From: Diaphorobacter sp. HDW4B
GTDB lineage: Bacteria > Pseudomonadota > Gammaproteobacteria > Burkholderiales > Burkholderiaceae_C
Assembly (NCBI RefSeq): GCF_011305535.1
Contig: NZ_CP049905.1
Location: 1,126,001-1,190,000 of the forward strand
Direction of reading: 5' to 3'
Length of the DNA: 64,000 bases
Shown here: piece after piece, positions 8,257 through 17,733 of the stretch
Layout of the letters: the number at the start of each line of letters is the position of its first letter
How positions within the stretch are numbered: position 1 is the stretch's first letter
Program-made: the position numbers and the translations under genes
Notes under the pieces: generated by a model
Told to the model about the DNA's origin: nothing
Database searches by the model: none
The model's input: only the letters and a program-made list of their open reading frames with translations

Positions 8257-11200
8257 ACCAGCACCCGTTCGATGCCGCCTTCGTTGGCGCGCTTGACGTA
8301 GTCGGGCATCCAGTTCTCGCCGAGGATTTCACGCGCCATTTCGACGACGATGTAATCCGCTTCGAGCAGGCCGTTCTGCAGGTCGTCCTGATAGCGGTTC
8401 AGACCTTGCAGGCAGCTTGGGCAGCTCGTGAGAATCTTCACGTTGTCCTTGGCCGCCACATTGCCCGATTCGCGCAGCACGGCTTCGCCCTTGCGGATTT
8501 CCTCGGTCTTGCGGAAGCGGATCTGCGTGGAGATGTCCGGGCGCGTCACGCCCAATGTGCCCGATTCGCCGCAGCAGCGCTCGCTCTTCAGAACGTTGTC
8601 GCCGACCAGCGCCTTCACGGTCTTCATCGGCTCCTGCAGTTTCATCGGCGTGTGGCAAGGATCGTGGTACAGGTACGAGCCCTTGCCTTGCAGCGTGATG
8701 CCCTTCTCCAACAGGTACTCGTGGATGTCGATGATGCGGCAGCCGGGGAAGATCTTGTCGAACTGGTAGCCCTGCAGCTGGTCGTAGCAGGTACCGCAGC
8801 TCACCACCACGGTCTTGATGTCGAGGTAGTTCAGCGTGTTGGCCACGCGGTGGAACAGCACGCGGTTGTCGGTGATCATCTTCTCGGCCACGTCGAACTG
8901 GCCCGAGCCGCGTTGCGGATAACCGCAGCACAGATAGCCCGGTGGCAGCACGGTCTGCACGCCAGCGTGCCAGAGCATGGCCTGGGTTGCCAATCCCACC
9001 TGGCTGAACAGACGCTCCGAGCCGCAACCGGGGAAGTAGAACACCGCTTCGGTTTCCGAGTTGGTAGTCTTGGGGTCGCGGATGATCGGCACGTAGTCCT
9101 TGTTCTCGATGTCGAGCAAGGCACGCGCGGTGCGCTTGGGCAGACCACCCGGCAACTTCTTGTTGACGAAGTGGATGATCTCTTCCTTGAGCGGCGGAGC
9201 GCCCACGGTGGCTGGCGGATGCGCGGTCTGCTTCTTGGCCACGGCGTGGAACAGGTCCACCGCCGCGCGTTGCGCCTTGAAGCCGACGTTGACCATCGCG
9301 CCACGCATGAACTTGATGGTGTCGGGATTGGTCGCGTTGAGCATCGCCATGGCCATCTTGTTGCCCGGACGGAAGCTCTTCTTGCCCATCTTGCGCAACA
9401 GGTTGCGCATGTTCATGGTCACGTCGCCGAAGTCGATCTTGACCGGGCAAGGCGTGTAGCACTTGTGGCAGACCGTGCAGTGGTCCGACACGTCCTCGAA
9501 TTCCTGCCAGTGCTTGATCGACACGCCACGGCGCGTCTGCTCTTCGTACAGAAAGGCTTCGACCAGCAGCGAAGTCGCCAGAATCTTGTTGCGCGGGCTG
9601 TACAGCAGATTGGCGCGCGGCACGTGCGTGGCGCACACCGGCTTGCACTTGCCGCAGCGCAGGCAGTCCTTGACCGAATCGGCAATCGCGCCGATGTCGC
9701 TCTGCTGCATGATCAGCGACTCGTGGCCCATCAGGCCGAACGACGGCGTGTAGGCATTGGTCAGATCGGCAAACATCAGCGAAGCGCGCGAGTGCGCATG
9801 CGCTGGCTCGGATTGCAGCTTGTTCTGATCGGCCTGCAACTGCTCGGTGTTGCGGATCAGCTTGCCACGGTTGAAGCGGCCATGCGGATCCACGCGGCGC
9901 TTGTAGTCGGCAAACGGGGCCAACTCTTCGTCCGTCAAAAATTCCAGCTTGGTGATGCCGATGCCGTGCTCGCCCGAGATCACGCCGTCCAGACGACGCG
10001 CCAGCACCATGATGCGGGCCACCGCTTCGTGCGCGGTCTGCAGCATGTCGTAGTCATCGCTGTTGACGGGGATGTTGGTGTGCACGTTGCCGTCGCCCGC
10101 GTGCATGTGCAGCGCCACCCACACACGGCCCTTGAGCACGCGCTTGTGGATCGCATTGACTTCCGCGAGGATCGGCTGGAACGGCGCGCCATTGAAGATC
10201 AGCGCGAGCGGTGCCTTGATCTGCGTTTTCCAGCTTGCGCGCAGCGTGTGGTCCTGCAGTTGCGGGAACAGCGTCTCGACGTTGTTCAGCCAGTCCTGCC
10301 ACAGCGCACGCACCTCGGCGACCTGCGCCAGCGCTTGCGCCACGCGGTCTTCGAGCAGTTCGGCTGACGGAATTTCGCCCGCATCGTCCTGCTTGCCCAG
10401 CGGCAGATTGCCGCGTGCGAAGAACTCTTCGAGCGCATCGCACAGCTTGAGCTTGTTGCGCAGCGACAGTTCGATGTTGATGCGCTCGATGCCGTCCGTG
10501 TACTCCCACATGCGCGGCAGCGGGATCACCACGTCTTCGTTGATCTTGAAGGCGTTGGTGTGGCGGCTGATCGCGGCGGTGCGCTTGCGATCGAGCCAGA
10601 ACTTCTTGCGCGCCTCGGCGCTCACGGCGATGAAGCCTTCGCCGTTGCGCGAGTTGGCAATGCGAACGACTTCGGCAGTCGCCTGCGCCACGTCGTCGGC
10701 GTTGTCGCCCACGATGTCACCGATCAGCACCATCTTGGGCAAGTGGCCGTTGCCCTTCTTGCTCTTGGTGGCGTAGCCCACAGCCTTCAGGTAGCGGTCG
10801 TCCAGATGTTCCAGACCGGCCAGCAGCACGCCCGAGCGGTTCTGCTCGGCGAACATGAAGTCCTTGATCTCGACGATGCTCGGCACGGCGTCCTTGGCAT
10901 TGCCAAAGAACTCCAGACACACGGTGCGCGTGTGGTCGGGCATGCGGTGCACGATCCAGCGTGCGCTGGTGATCAGGCCATCCGTGCCTTCCTTTTGCAC
11001 GCCCGGCAGGCCCGAGAGGAACTTGTCGGTCACGTCCTTGCCCAGACCTTCCTTGCGGAAAGTGTGGCCGGGAATGTCGAGGCGTTCGTTGCGCAGCGGC
11101 GTGCGGCCGTCGGCAGCGAAATACTGCAGATCGAAGCTCGCCATTTCGGCGTCGTGGATCTTGCCCAGGTTGTGGCCGACGCGGGTGACTTCCAGCCATT

Positions 11201-12179
11201 CCGCATTCGGCGTGACCATGCGCCAGCTCGCCAGATTGTCGAGCGCCGTGCCCCACAGAACGGCCTTCTTGCCGCCCGCGTTCATGGCGATGTTGCCGCC
11301 TACGCACGACGCTTCGGCCGAGGTTGGATCGACCGCAAACACAAAGCCCGAGCGCTCGGCCGCATCGGCCACGCGCTGCGTGACGACGCCCGCTTCCGTC
11401 CAGATCGTGCCGACTTCGCGGTCCACGCCCGGCAGGCTGCGCATCTCGACCTCGGTCATGGCTTCGAGCTTTTCGGTGTTGATCACCGCGCTGCGCCATG
11501 TCAGCGGAATCGCGCCGCCGGTGTAGCCGGTGCCGCCTCCGCGCGGGATGATGGTCAGTTCGAGTTCGATGCAGGCACGCACCAGTTCAGCCATTTCGGC
11601 CTCGGTGTCCGGCGTGAGCACCACGAACGGATATTCCACGCGCCAGTCGGTCGCGTCGGTCACGTGCGACACGCGCGAGAGGCCGTCGAACTTGATGTTG
11701 TCCTTGGCCGTGTGCTTGCCAAGGCGCTTTTGCACCTTCTTGCGCAGCTCGCCGGCCTCGACCAGCGTCGAATCGAACTCGTCGATCGCGCGGCGTGCAG
11801 CCGTCACCAGAATGCCGACCAGACGATCGCGCTCGGCGTCTTCCTTGGGCTGGCGGCGCTTTTCGATTTCGGTCAGACGGTGCGTGAGCGCATCGACCAG
11901 CATCTTGCGGCGGTTGGGGTTGTCCAGCAGGTCGTCCTGCAGGTAGGGATTGCGCTGAACCACCCAGATATCGCCGAGCACTTCGTACAGCATGCGGGCA
12001 GATCGGCCCGTGCGACGTTCGCGGCGCAGCTGGTCCAGCACGCCCCAAGCGGACGCGCCCAGCAACCGGATCACGATTTCGCGATCGGAGAACGAGGTGT
12101 AGTTGTACGGAATCTCACGCAAACGGGTGGGCTCTTCGCCCTGCGCCTGCAGGGCAGCCAGCGCAATCGGAACATTCAT
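8253..12179 (-). CDS. giant FAD/Fe-S oxidoreductase (DUF3683, FAD_binding_4, FAD-oxidase C, 4Fe-4S, CCG domains)
   Basis: A 1308-residue cytosolic or membrane-peripheral flavoprotein related to D-lactate/2-hydroxyacid dehydrogenases (YdiJ/GlcDEF type). In order: an N-terminal DUF3683 region (about 1-185), an FAD-binding domain with [11 protein letters not shown] at residues 212-222, the FAD-oxidase C-terminal region with GEHGIG near 735, two 4Fe-4S sites ([11 protein letters not shown] near 838; [12 protein letters not shown] near 900), and two CCG (cysteine-rich) domains (FPGCGS near 1048, CCGESG near 1202, SCPSC near 1252). It thus fuses the roles that separate GlcD and GlcF subunits play. 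The substrate is unknown. Its stop overlaps the HIT gene start. Confidence 0.93.
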   Translation of the reverse strand: MNVPIALAALQAQGEEPTRLREIPYNYTSFSDREIVIRLLGASAWGVLDQLRRERRTGRSARMLYEVLGDIWVVQRNPYLQDDLLDNPNRRKMLVDALTHRLTEIEKRRQPKEDAERDRLVGILVTAARRAIDEFDSTLVEAGELRKKVQKRLGKHTAKDNIKFDGLSRVSHVTDATDWRVEYPFVVLTPDTEAEMAELVRACIELELTIIPRGGGTGYTGGAIPLTWRSAVINTEKLEAMTEVEMRSLPGVDREVGTIWTEAGVVTQRVADAAERSGFVFAVDPTSAEASCVGGNIAMNAGGKKAVLWGTALDNLASWRMVTPNAEWLEVTRVGHNLGKIHDAEMASFDLQYFAADGRTPLRNERLDIPGHTFRKEGLGKDVTDKFLSGLPGVQKEGTDGLITSARWIVHRMPDHTRTVCLEFFGNAKDAVPSIVEIKDFMFAEQNRSGVLLAGLEHLDDRYLKAVGYATKSKKGNGHLPKMVLIGDIVGDNADDVAQATAEVVRIANSRNGEGFIAVSAEARKKFWLDRKRTAAISRHTNAFKINEDVVIPLPRMWEYTDGIERINIELSLRNKLKLCDALEEFFARGNLPLGKQDDAGEIPSAELLEDRVAQALAQVAEVRALWQDWLNNVETLFPQLQDHTLRASWKTQIKAPLALIFNGAPFQPILAEVNAIHKRVLKGRVWVALHMHAGDGNVHTNIPVNSDDYDMLQTAHEAVARIMVLARRLDGVISGEHGIGITKLEFLTDEELAPFADYKRRVDPHGRFNRGKLIRNTEQLQADQNKLQSEPAHAHSRASLMFADLTNAYTPSFGLMGHESLIMQQSDIGAIADSVKDCLRCGKCKPVCATHVPRANLLYSPRNKILATSLLVEAFLYEEQTRRGVSIKHWQEFEDVSDHCTVCHKCYTPCPVKIDFGDVTMNMRNLLRKMGKKSFRPGNKMAMAMLNATNPDTIKFMRGAMVNVGFKAQRAAVDLFHAVAKKQTAHPPATVGAPPLKEEIIHFVNKKLPGGLPKRTARALLDIENKDYVPIIRDPKTTNSETEAVFYFPGCGSERLFSQVGLATQAMLWHAGVQTVLPPGYLCCGYPQRGSGQFDVAEKMITDNRVLFHRVANTLNYLDIKTVVVSCGTCYDQLQGYQFDKIFPGCRIIDIHEYLLEKGITLQGKGSYLYHDPCHTPMKLQEPMKTVKALVGDNVLKSERCCGESGTLGVTRPDISTQIRFRKTEEIRKGEAVLRESGNVAAKDNVKILTSCPSCLQGLNRYQDDLQNGLLEADYIVVEMAREILGENWMPDYVKRANEGGIERVLV

Positions 12180-12358
12180 GGGGTATTCGCCTGGATGGGC
12201 AGGCCGCCTGAAACCGGCAGCCCGCGTGCCTCGGGGGTGCGATTTTATGACAGCCCGTTACTTCCCGCTGCACTGCGGCAAGAGCCATGGCAATCTATAC
12301 ATGTTTAAGGCCGAAAATTGATGGCCCGGGCCTTGCAAAAAACCCACAAAACACGGCT

Positions 12359-13510
12359 TCAGCGCCCGGTTTCCAGCGCAAAACGCCCCGCCGAGACAAA
12401 AACACTGTCTTCCTGAGGCGTATGCACACGGCCACAAAGGACATCGCGCAGATGCCGCTCCAGCGGGTTATGGCGCGAGAGGCCGTGATTGCTGGTGAGC
12501 GCCAGCGCGTCCTGCACCACGGCAATCGCCTGCGCCATGAGCAGATTCTTGGCCAAGCCCGCCTCCACGACCGACGCGCCCGCGCCGCTGTCCAGATCGG
12601 ACGCCAGCCGCTCCAGCAGAACACGGTTGGACAGCAAAAGCCCTTCGATGCGCCCGACCGACTCCTGAAATCGCGGCAGAGTCGCCAGCGACGCGCCCAG
12701 ACTGGACGGCACGCGCTGGTTCAGAAAAGCCACCAGCCAGTCGCGCGCAGCCCGCGCCACGCCGTTGTAGAGCGCACCCAGCAGCAAGGTCATCTCGGCT
12801 TGGAAAGCGCCGTCCTTGGCGGGCACTTCGCCGGGCAACACCAGCCCGACTGCGTGATCCGCCGGAGTGAGCACTCCGTCGAGCACCACATCGTGGCTGC
12901 CGCTGGAGCGCAGGCCGAGGTGATCCCAGGTCTCCTCGATCAGCACGCCCGGGTCGTCCGCGCGGACCAGAAAGGTGCCGACACGCGGAGTCGCCTCGTC
13001 CGTTCGCGCCCACACGGCCAGCCACTTGAGCACCGGAGCACCCGTCGAATAGATCTTGCGCCCGGAAATCCGCCAGCCGTCCGGGGTCTTGGTGGCGACT
13101 GTCGCCGGAAGACCGCCACGCGCGGGCGATCCGAGTTCGGGCTCGACCCGCAAGGCGTTGATCAGCGCGCCGCGTTCGACAGCATCCTTGACCAATCGCC
13201 GCGCCAGCGCCTCGGGCCAGGGCGAACCGGCGCGCGCCGCCTGCCGCTGCTGGATGTACTGCATGCTCAGCACCAGCGCGGTCGCGGGGCAGCCGTAGCC
13301 AATCGCACCAATCACCTCGGCCAGTTGGGTGCTCGACGCGCCCTGCCCGCCCAAGGCGCGCGGCGCGGCCAGCGCGAGCAGCCCGGCTGTGTGCAGGTCG
13401 GCAAAGTTTTCATGCGGAAACGTGCCATCACGGTCATGCGCCGCCGCACGCCGCCCGAACTCCGCCGCCAGCACGCGCGCGGTATCTCCCCAACTGAGCG
13501 ACGCGTTCAT
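12359..13510 (-). CDS. acyl-CoA dehydrogenase-family flavoprotein of an organosulfur operon
   Basis: A 383-residue protein of the acyl-CoA dehydrogenase fold: helical N-terminal domain, a central beta domain with GWRISGRKIYSTGAP, and a C-terminal helical domain with RVHTPQEDS. In sulfur-scavenging clusters such proteins (SfnB/DszC type) often act as FMNH2-dependent monooxygenases instead of fatty-acid enzymes; context favours that reading here because it follows the SsuD-like gene by only 2 bp. I chose the ATG at 13510 just after the SsuD-like stop; the frame stays open far upstream inside that gene but the extension is not homologous. The substrate is not known. Confidence 0.85.
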   Translation of the reverse strand: MNASLSWGDTARVLAAEFGRRAAAHDRDGTFPHENFADLHTAGLLALAAPRALGGQGASSTQLAEVIGAIGYGCPATALVLSMQYIQQRQAARAGSPWPEALARRLVKDAVERGALINALRVEPELGSPARGGLPATVATKTPDGWRISGRKIYSTGAPVLKWLAVWARTDEATPRVGTFLVRADDPGVLIEETWDHLGLRSSGSHDVVLDGVLTPADHAVGLVLPGEVPAKDGAFQAEMTLLLGALYNGVARAARDWLVAFLNQRVPSSLGASLATLPRFQESVGRIEGLLLSNRVLLERLASDLDSGAGASVVEAGLAKNLLMAQAIAVVQDALALTSNHGLSRHNPLERHLRDVLCGRVHTPQEDSVFVSAGRFALETGR

Positions 13511-13512
13511 CT

Positions 13513-14619
13513 TCAGGCCGCCTTGCGTTCGGTGCTCGCCGCCTTGAGCGCATCGCGCTCGGCCACCTTCTGGCGGATCAGCGGAATCAACTCGCGGCCA
13601 TACTCGATGGTGTCGAGCAGCGGATCGAAACCGCGAATCAGGAACGTGGTGATGCCGAGGTCGTAGTACTTGAGCAGCGCATCCGCCACCTGCTCGGGCG
13701 TGCCGACCAGCGATGTGGAATTGCTGCGCCCGCCGGTCTCGCGCGCAATCGCGGTCCACAAACGCTCGTCCACGCGATCACCTTTGGCCGCATCAGCCAG
13801 CAAGCGGCGCGCACCTTCGCTCTGCTGCGGCCCAGCACCGCGCGAATGGGCGATCTGCACCTGCTGCTTTTGCGTGGCCTCCAGAATCTGCGCGGCCTTC
13901 TCCCAGGCCAGCTCTTCGGTCTCTGCAATGATGGGGCGGAACGAAACGCTGAACTCCACCTTGCGACCATGCTTCGCGGCCTGCGCACGCACGCGGCGCA
14001 CCAAGTCTTCCGACTGCGCAAGCGACTCGCCCCACAGCGCGTAGACATCGGCATGCTTGCCCGCCACTTCGAGTGCAGGCTCGGACGCACCACCAAAGAA
14101 AATCGGCACGATGGGCTGCTGCAGCGGCTTCACTTCCGACACCGCGCCCTTGACTTGGTAGTACTTGCCTTCGTGGTCGAAGGGCTTGGTTTCGGTCCAC
14201 ACACGGCGCAGGATGGTGAGGTATTCATCGGTGCGCGCATAGCGTTCATCGTGGCTGAGAAAATCGCCATCGCGCTGCTGGTCCACGTCCGAGCCGCCGC
14301 TGATGTAGTGAACCGCCACACGGCCATTGGTGTAGTGATCCAGCGTTGCCAACTGGCGCGCAGCCAGCGTCGGCGCCACAAAGCCGGGGCGATGCGCGAG
14401 CAGGAACTTCACCTTCTGCGTGGCCGCCGCCGCATAGGCCACGGTGAGCAACGTGTCGGGGCTCGTGGAACTTGCAGGCACCAGCACGCGATCAAAGCCT
14501 GCGTATTCATGGGCCTGCGCAAAGGTGCGCACGTACGCCGGATCGACCACCGGCCCCTTGCGCGACACGGTTTCGGACACTTCGTGGGGCTGGATCATTC
14601 CGATGATCTGAACGGGCAT
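13513..14619 (-). CDS. LLM-class FMNH2-dependent monooxygenase, alkanesulfonate-type (SsuD-like)
   Basis: A 368-residue luciferase-like (TIM-barrel) flavin-dependent monooxygenase. The SsuD-type features are the LAHRPGFVAPTLAARQ segment, TNGRVAVHYISGG, the DEYLTILRRVW region, and FFGGASEPA. Such enzymes use reduced FMN supplied by a partner reductase (the SsuE-like product of this operon) to oxygenate sulfonates or related organosulfur compounds and release sulfite. A strong AAGGAG about 8 nt before the ATG supports the start. The family is broad, so alkanesulfonates are only the best guess. It is followed after 2 bp by the acyl-CoA dehydrogenase-like gene. Confidence 0.87.
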   Translation of the reverse strand: MPVQIIGMIQPHEVSETVSRKGPVVDPAYVRTFAQAHEYAGFDRVLVPASSTSPDTLLTVAYAAAATQKVKFLLAHRPGFVAPTLAARQLATLDHYTNGRVAVHYISGGSDVDQQRDGDFLSHDERYARTDEYLTILRRVWTETKPFDHEGKYYQVKGAVSEVKPLQQPIVPIFFGGASEPALEVAGKHADVYALWGESLAQSEDLVRRVRAQAAKHGRKVEFSVSFRPIIAETEELAWEKAAQILEATQKQQVQIAHSRGAGPQQSEGARRLLADAAKGDRVDERLWTAIARETGGRSNSTSLVGTPEQVADALLKYYDLGITTFLIRGFDPLLDTIEYGRELIPLIRQKVAERDALKAASTERKAA

Positions 14620-14723
14620 GTGCGTTTCTCCTTGAGCGAATGTGAGGTCTGAAAGAATGACCCGATGATCCCGTCGCAGCGCGCTTCATTCAACGAAGAA
14701 AAACGACTTAGCTTGTTCGGTTT

Positions 14724-15878
14724 TCAATGCGGAAAACCAGCGCGCACCAAGCGCACCGGATCGCCATCCATGCGGCGCAGCAAAGCGTCGATGCCCTGCT
14801 CGTTCGCGCTGGTCGATGGCTTGGCTCCACCGCTTTCCGTGCGGCAGATCAGGTCATCCACCGACCATGCAGACAGCCCCGGTTTGGAGCGCGCGCGCAG
14901 CCAACCGTCACGATCCACCAGCAGTTGCTGGCCGCGCGCGCCTTGCTCCGAATCGCCGAGCAGCAAGGCCAATGCGGGCAGCAGTTGATCATCCTGCGCG
15001 GCGCATTCGGCATCTGCTGCGCCACCCAACACCACGCTCACCCAACGCGGATCTTCGACCGCCTGCGCAGCGCGATCATCGGACGGCAAAGCAATCAACA
15101 GACGCTGCCCCGACAAACTGGCACTGCTGCGCTCGCCACCGTTTCGGCAACGCATTTGAAATCGCGGCAAACGCACGGGCCGCTCCCACACACCCACGCT
15201 GCGCAATGTCTGCCCGGCAGCGTTGGCCTGCAGGTAGTCGAGCACCTTCCAGATGTCGGCATCCGTCATGGAAATCTCGGATATGCCCGGCATCGTTTCC
15301 TTGCCCGTGCGTGCGTTGCGCATGCCGTGGCGCACATGCCAGAACAACTCGCCGTCAAGCCGCTTCCAGAGCAAGCCTCCCGCCAGATTCGGCGGCCACA
15401 TCGCCAGCTTGTGCGCCTGCGGCCCCTCCCCGCGCGCGTCTGCTCCATGGCACTGCTGGCAATGCTGCTGGAACAAAGCCTGTCCGCGCAGAATATTGGC
15501 GGGGCTGAAGTCCGATGCGTTGCGGTGCAGACTGGTGGGAGTGGCCTCGGCCCACAGCAGATGCTCGGCGGGCCCGGGCGCAAAAATCAGCGCGGCTGCG
15601 GCTGACGACACCAGCCCCAGCCGCGCCTTCCAACCCACGCGAAACAAGGTCGCCAACAGCAGAAAAACGGCGAGCACCACGAACAGGCCGGAGATCGCAA
15701 CGCGGCGTGCGTGGCCCGGATCGATCCACATCATCTCCGCCGCCAGCCGATGGGCAAACGGCCACTGCGGTTGGCCCGCAACCAAGGGCGTCAAGCCGAC
15801 CGCATGCAAGCCATCACGCAGCGCCAACTGCGCAGCCAGCATGCCCTCCAAAACGCCCGTCACCCACTCCGCTGCCAC
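14724..15878 (-). CDS. membrane-anchored c-type cytochrome in organosulfur operon
   Basis: A 384-residue protein. Two hydrophobic helices (about residues 60-80 and 86-102) probably anchor it in the inner membrane. A single class I heme c domain follows, with the CQQCHG attachment motif near residue 140 and a plausible axial Met in KETMPGIS near 192. The last 150 residues form a separate region I do not recognise, with scattered cysteines. The start is taken as GTG (15878), 7 bp after the substrate-binding-protein stop; an ATG at 15842 is an alternative, and neither has a clear Shine-Dalgarno. A cytochrome inside a sulfonate-type cluster is unusual and its electron partner is unknown. Confidence 0.8.
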   Translation of the reverse strand: MAAEWVTGVLEGMLAAQLALRDGLHAVGLTPLVAGQPQWPFAHRLAAEMMWIDPGHARRVAISGLFVVLAVFLLLATLFRVGWKARLGLVSSAAAALIFAPGPAEHLLWAEATPTSLHRNASDFSPANILRGQALFQQHCQQCHGADARGEGPQAHKLAMWPPNLAGGLLWKRLDGELFWHVRHGMRNARTGKETMPGISEISMTDADIWKVLDYLQANAAGQTLRSVGVWERPVRLPRFQMRCRNGGERSSASLSGQRLLIALPSDDRAAQAVEDPRWVSVVLGGAADAECAAQDDQLLPALALLLGDSEQGARGQQLLVDRDGWLRARSKPGLSAWSVDDLICRTESGGAKPSTSANEQGIDALLRRMDGDPVRLVRAGFPH

Positions 15879-15885
15879 GACAAAA

Positions 15886-16899
15886 TCAGGTCAGCACATC
15901 GGCAAACACATGCGATGCAAAGCGTGCCGGATCGGTCGTGGGCTTGAGCACCTTCACCAATTTGAAGTCGCGCGCATAGAACTCGATTTCGTCCTTCAAG
16001 CTCTTGCCGACCGGGTGACTGCGGTGCGTGAGCGTGGCGAGCACGGCACGCAGTTCGCTCTCTGCCACTTTCGTGTACGGACTGTAGATGCGCGCGGTCT
16101 CCGCTGGGTTGTCGGCCACGAAGTCCGAGGCTTCGACAATCGCCCGCGTGAGCGCTGCGGCAGTGCCTTTGTCATTGCGCACCATTGCGCCGCTCACGCC
16201 CAGCACGCAGCAGGTCTTGGCCGCGTATTCGCCCGAGAGATTCGTGGCGAGGTCGACCAGCCCCTTGGTGCGGCGCTGGATCAGCAACAGGTTCGGATCC
16301 CCATCGGCAATCGCGTGTGCCTCGCCTTTTTCGACCGCGAGGCCCAGCATGTCGCCAGGGAACTGCCGCCACTGCACGTCGCGTTCGGGATCGAGCCCCG
16401 CCTTGGCGAGCAACACCGAGAAAAAGTTCTTGCCCGGCGCATTCAGATCGGACACCGCAATCGTCTTGCCCTTGAGCTGCGCGATGCTCTTGACGCCTGC
16501 CGGTTCGTAGCCCACCAGCCGCGAGCAGCCGCCGTGCGAGCTGCCCACGAGCTTCACGTCAAAGCCCGATTCGAGCGGTTTGATCCAGCGGTGAATCATG
16601 CCCACGCCCGCATCGGCCTTCGATGTGGCAATGGCTTCGAGCAACTGGTCGGTGGAACCTGCGAAATTCACCAGTTCGACCTTGAGCCCGTGCTTTTCAA
16701 AGATGCCGCGCTCCAATGCCACAGGCGCTGCGGACAGACAGATCGCGTTCGCATTCCAGGCCAGCTTCACGGGCTTGAGCGGCCCCGATGCCCACACTCT
16801 TCCAGCCACTGCACCAGCAGCTCCTGCCACTGCGACCGCGCCCGCCGCACGCAGCCAATTTCGGCGCGCATTGGAATGCGAATTTTCGTTCTCGTTCAT
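15886..16899 (-). CDS. ABC-type substrate-binding protein, SsuA/TauA/NMT1-like, Tat-type signal
   Basis: A 337-residue periplasmic binding protein with the NMT1/SsuA fold: VKLAWNANAICLSAAPVALE near the start of the mature chain, then the two-lobe pattern with AQLKGKTIAVSD and the later ARIYSPYTKV. The N-terminus (NARRNWLRAAG plus an Ala/Gly-rich stretch) resembles a Tat signal. The ATG at 16899 was chosen because GGAGGA lies about 7 nt upstream; a longer reading to 16926 overlaps that site. Family members bind sulfonates, taurine, nitrate or thiamine precursors. No permease or ATPase gene accompanies it in this window, so it must share a transporter encoded elsewhere or serve another purpose. 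Confidence 0.88.
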   Translation of the reverse strand: MNENENSHSNARRNWLRAAGAVAVAGAAGAVAGRVWASGPLKPVKLAWNANAICLSAAPVALERGIFEKHGLKVELVNFAGSTDQLLEAIATSKADAGVGMIHRWIKPLESGFDVKLVGSSHGGCSRLVGYEPAGVKSIAQLKGKTIAVSDLNAPGKNFFSVLLAKAGLDPERDVQWRQFPGDMLGLAVEKGEAHAIADGDPNLLLIQRRTKGLVDLATNLSGEYAAKTCCVLGVSGAMVRNDKGTAAALTRAIVEASDFVADNPAETARIYSPYTKVAESELRAVLATLTHRSHPVGKSLKDEIEFYARDFKLVKVLKPTTDPARFASHVFADVLT

Positions 16900-16926
16900 G
16901 GAAGACTCCTCCTTATCTGTGATCAT

Positions 16927-17508
16927 TCAAACACTCAAACGCACCTGCTCGAAACGAACGGGCGCAAACGATGCGTCACGCACATTCAATGCCTCGGACA
17001 ACAGCGTCTGCACGGCCACATCCACGCGGCTGGCGACGTCGGGGTGCAGCACACCGCCGCCTTCGGGCAGATGCGTGACCTGCGCATCGGTGGCGTAGAT
17101 GCCCGAGAGAATCTGCTTTGCGCCCAGCGCCTGCAGCACTGGGCGCAACGCGTAATCAAGCGCCAGCATGTGGTGCGGACTGCCACCCGTGGCAAGCGGC
17201 AAAACCGTCTTGCCTTGCAGCGCGGTCTGCGGCAGCAAGTCGAGAAAAACCTTGAGCACGCCGCTGTACGCCGCCTTGTAGACCGGCGTTGCAACCACGA
17301 TCACTTTCGCATGTGCCACCTGCTGCGCGGCCTTGACCACATCGGGATGATCGAACTGCGCCTGCAGCAGCGCCTGTGCGTCGAGATTGCGGATATTCAA
17401 AGTCTCCGCGTGAATGCGATGCTGCGCGAGGCGCTGCCCCACATGGGCCAGCAAGGTAGCGGAGCGGGAGCGCTCGGACGGGCTCCCGGCAATCAATAGA
17501 ACTGACAT
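16927..17508 (-). CDS. ssuE: NADPH-dependent FMN reductase (SsuE-like)
   Basis: A 193-residue flavodoxin-like NAD(P)H:FMN reductase. It starts with MSVLLIAGSPSERSRS, the phosphate-binding loop of the family, and contains ATPVYKAAYSGVLKVFLDLL and LPLATGG, both close to SsuE. Its job would be to supply FMNH2 to the SsuD-like monooxygenase and perhaps to the acyl-CoA dehydrogenase-like oxygenase of the operon. It is the first gene of the minus-strand organosulfur group, 225 bp from the divergent Bug receptor gene; the shared intergenic region should hold the operon promoter, though I could not identify a convincing one. Confidence 0.9.
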   Translation of the reverse strand: MSVLLIAGSPSERSRSATLLAHVGQRLAQHRIHAETLNIRNLDAQALLQAQFDHPDVVKAAQQVAHAKVIVVATPVYKAAYSGVLKVFLDLLPQTALQGKTVLPLATGGSPHHMLALDYALRPVLQALGAKQILSGIYATDAQVTHLPEGGGVLHPDVASRVDVAVQTLLSEALNVRDASFAPVRFEQVRLSV

Positions 17509-17733
17509 GAACTTCCTGTCGCCAAACTTCGATGAAAACGGCTGCGATCAAAGCACTGACCGACCCACTTCGACCACGAAGTTTTCAAACTAAGAAACCG
17601 CGTTTTCCGAATATGCAAAAACGAGTCCTTCGCGCACAGACCGCATAAGCAAGCGCGCTTTTCTTTGTTCACGGCAATCCGCTCGCTGCCTATCGTGGCT
17701 GCTCTGAAAAGAACGAACCAAGGATTGCCACTC

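Noticed and set aside
8406-12308. Long plus-strand open frames (for example 653 and 582 codons) opposite the FAD oxidase gene
   Set aside because: They are antisense frames kept open by GC-rich codon bias, with His/Arg-rich low-complexity translations and no domain.
15253-17499. 748-codon plus-strand frame opposite the organosulfur operon
   Set aside because: It runs antisense to three well-supported genes and its translation has no recognisable motif.
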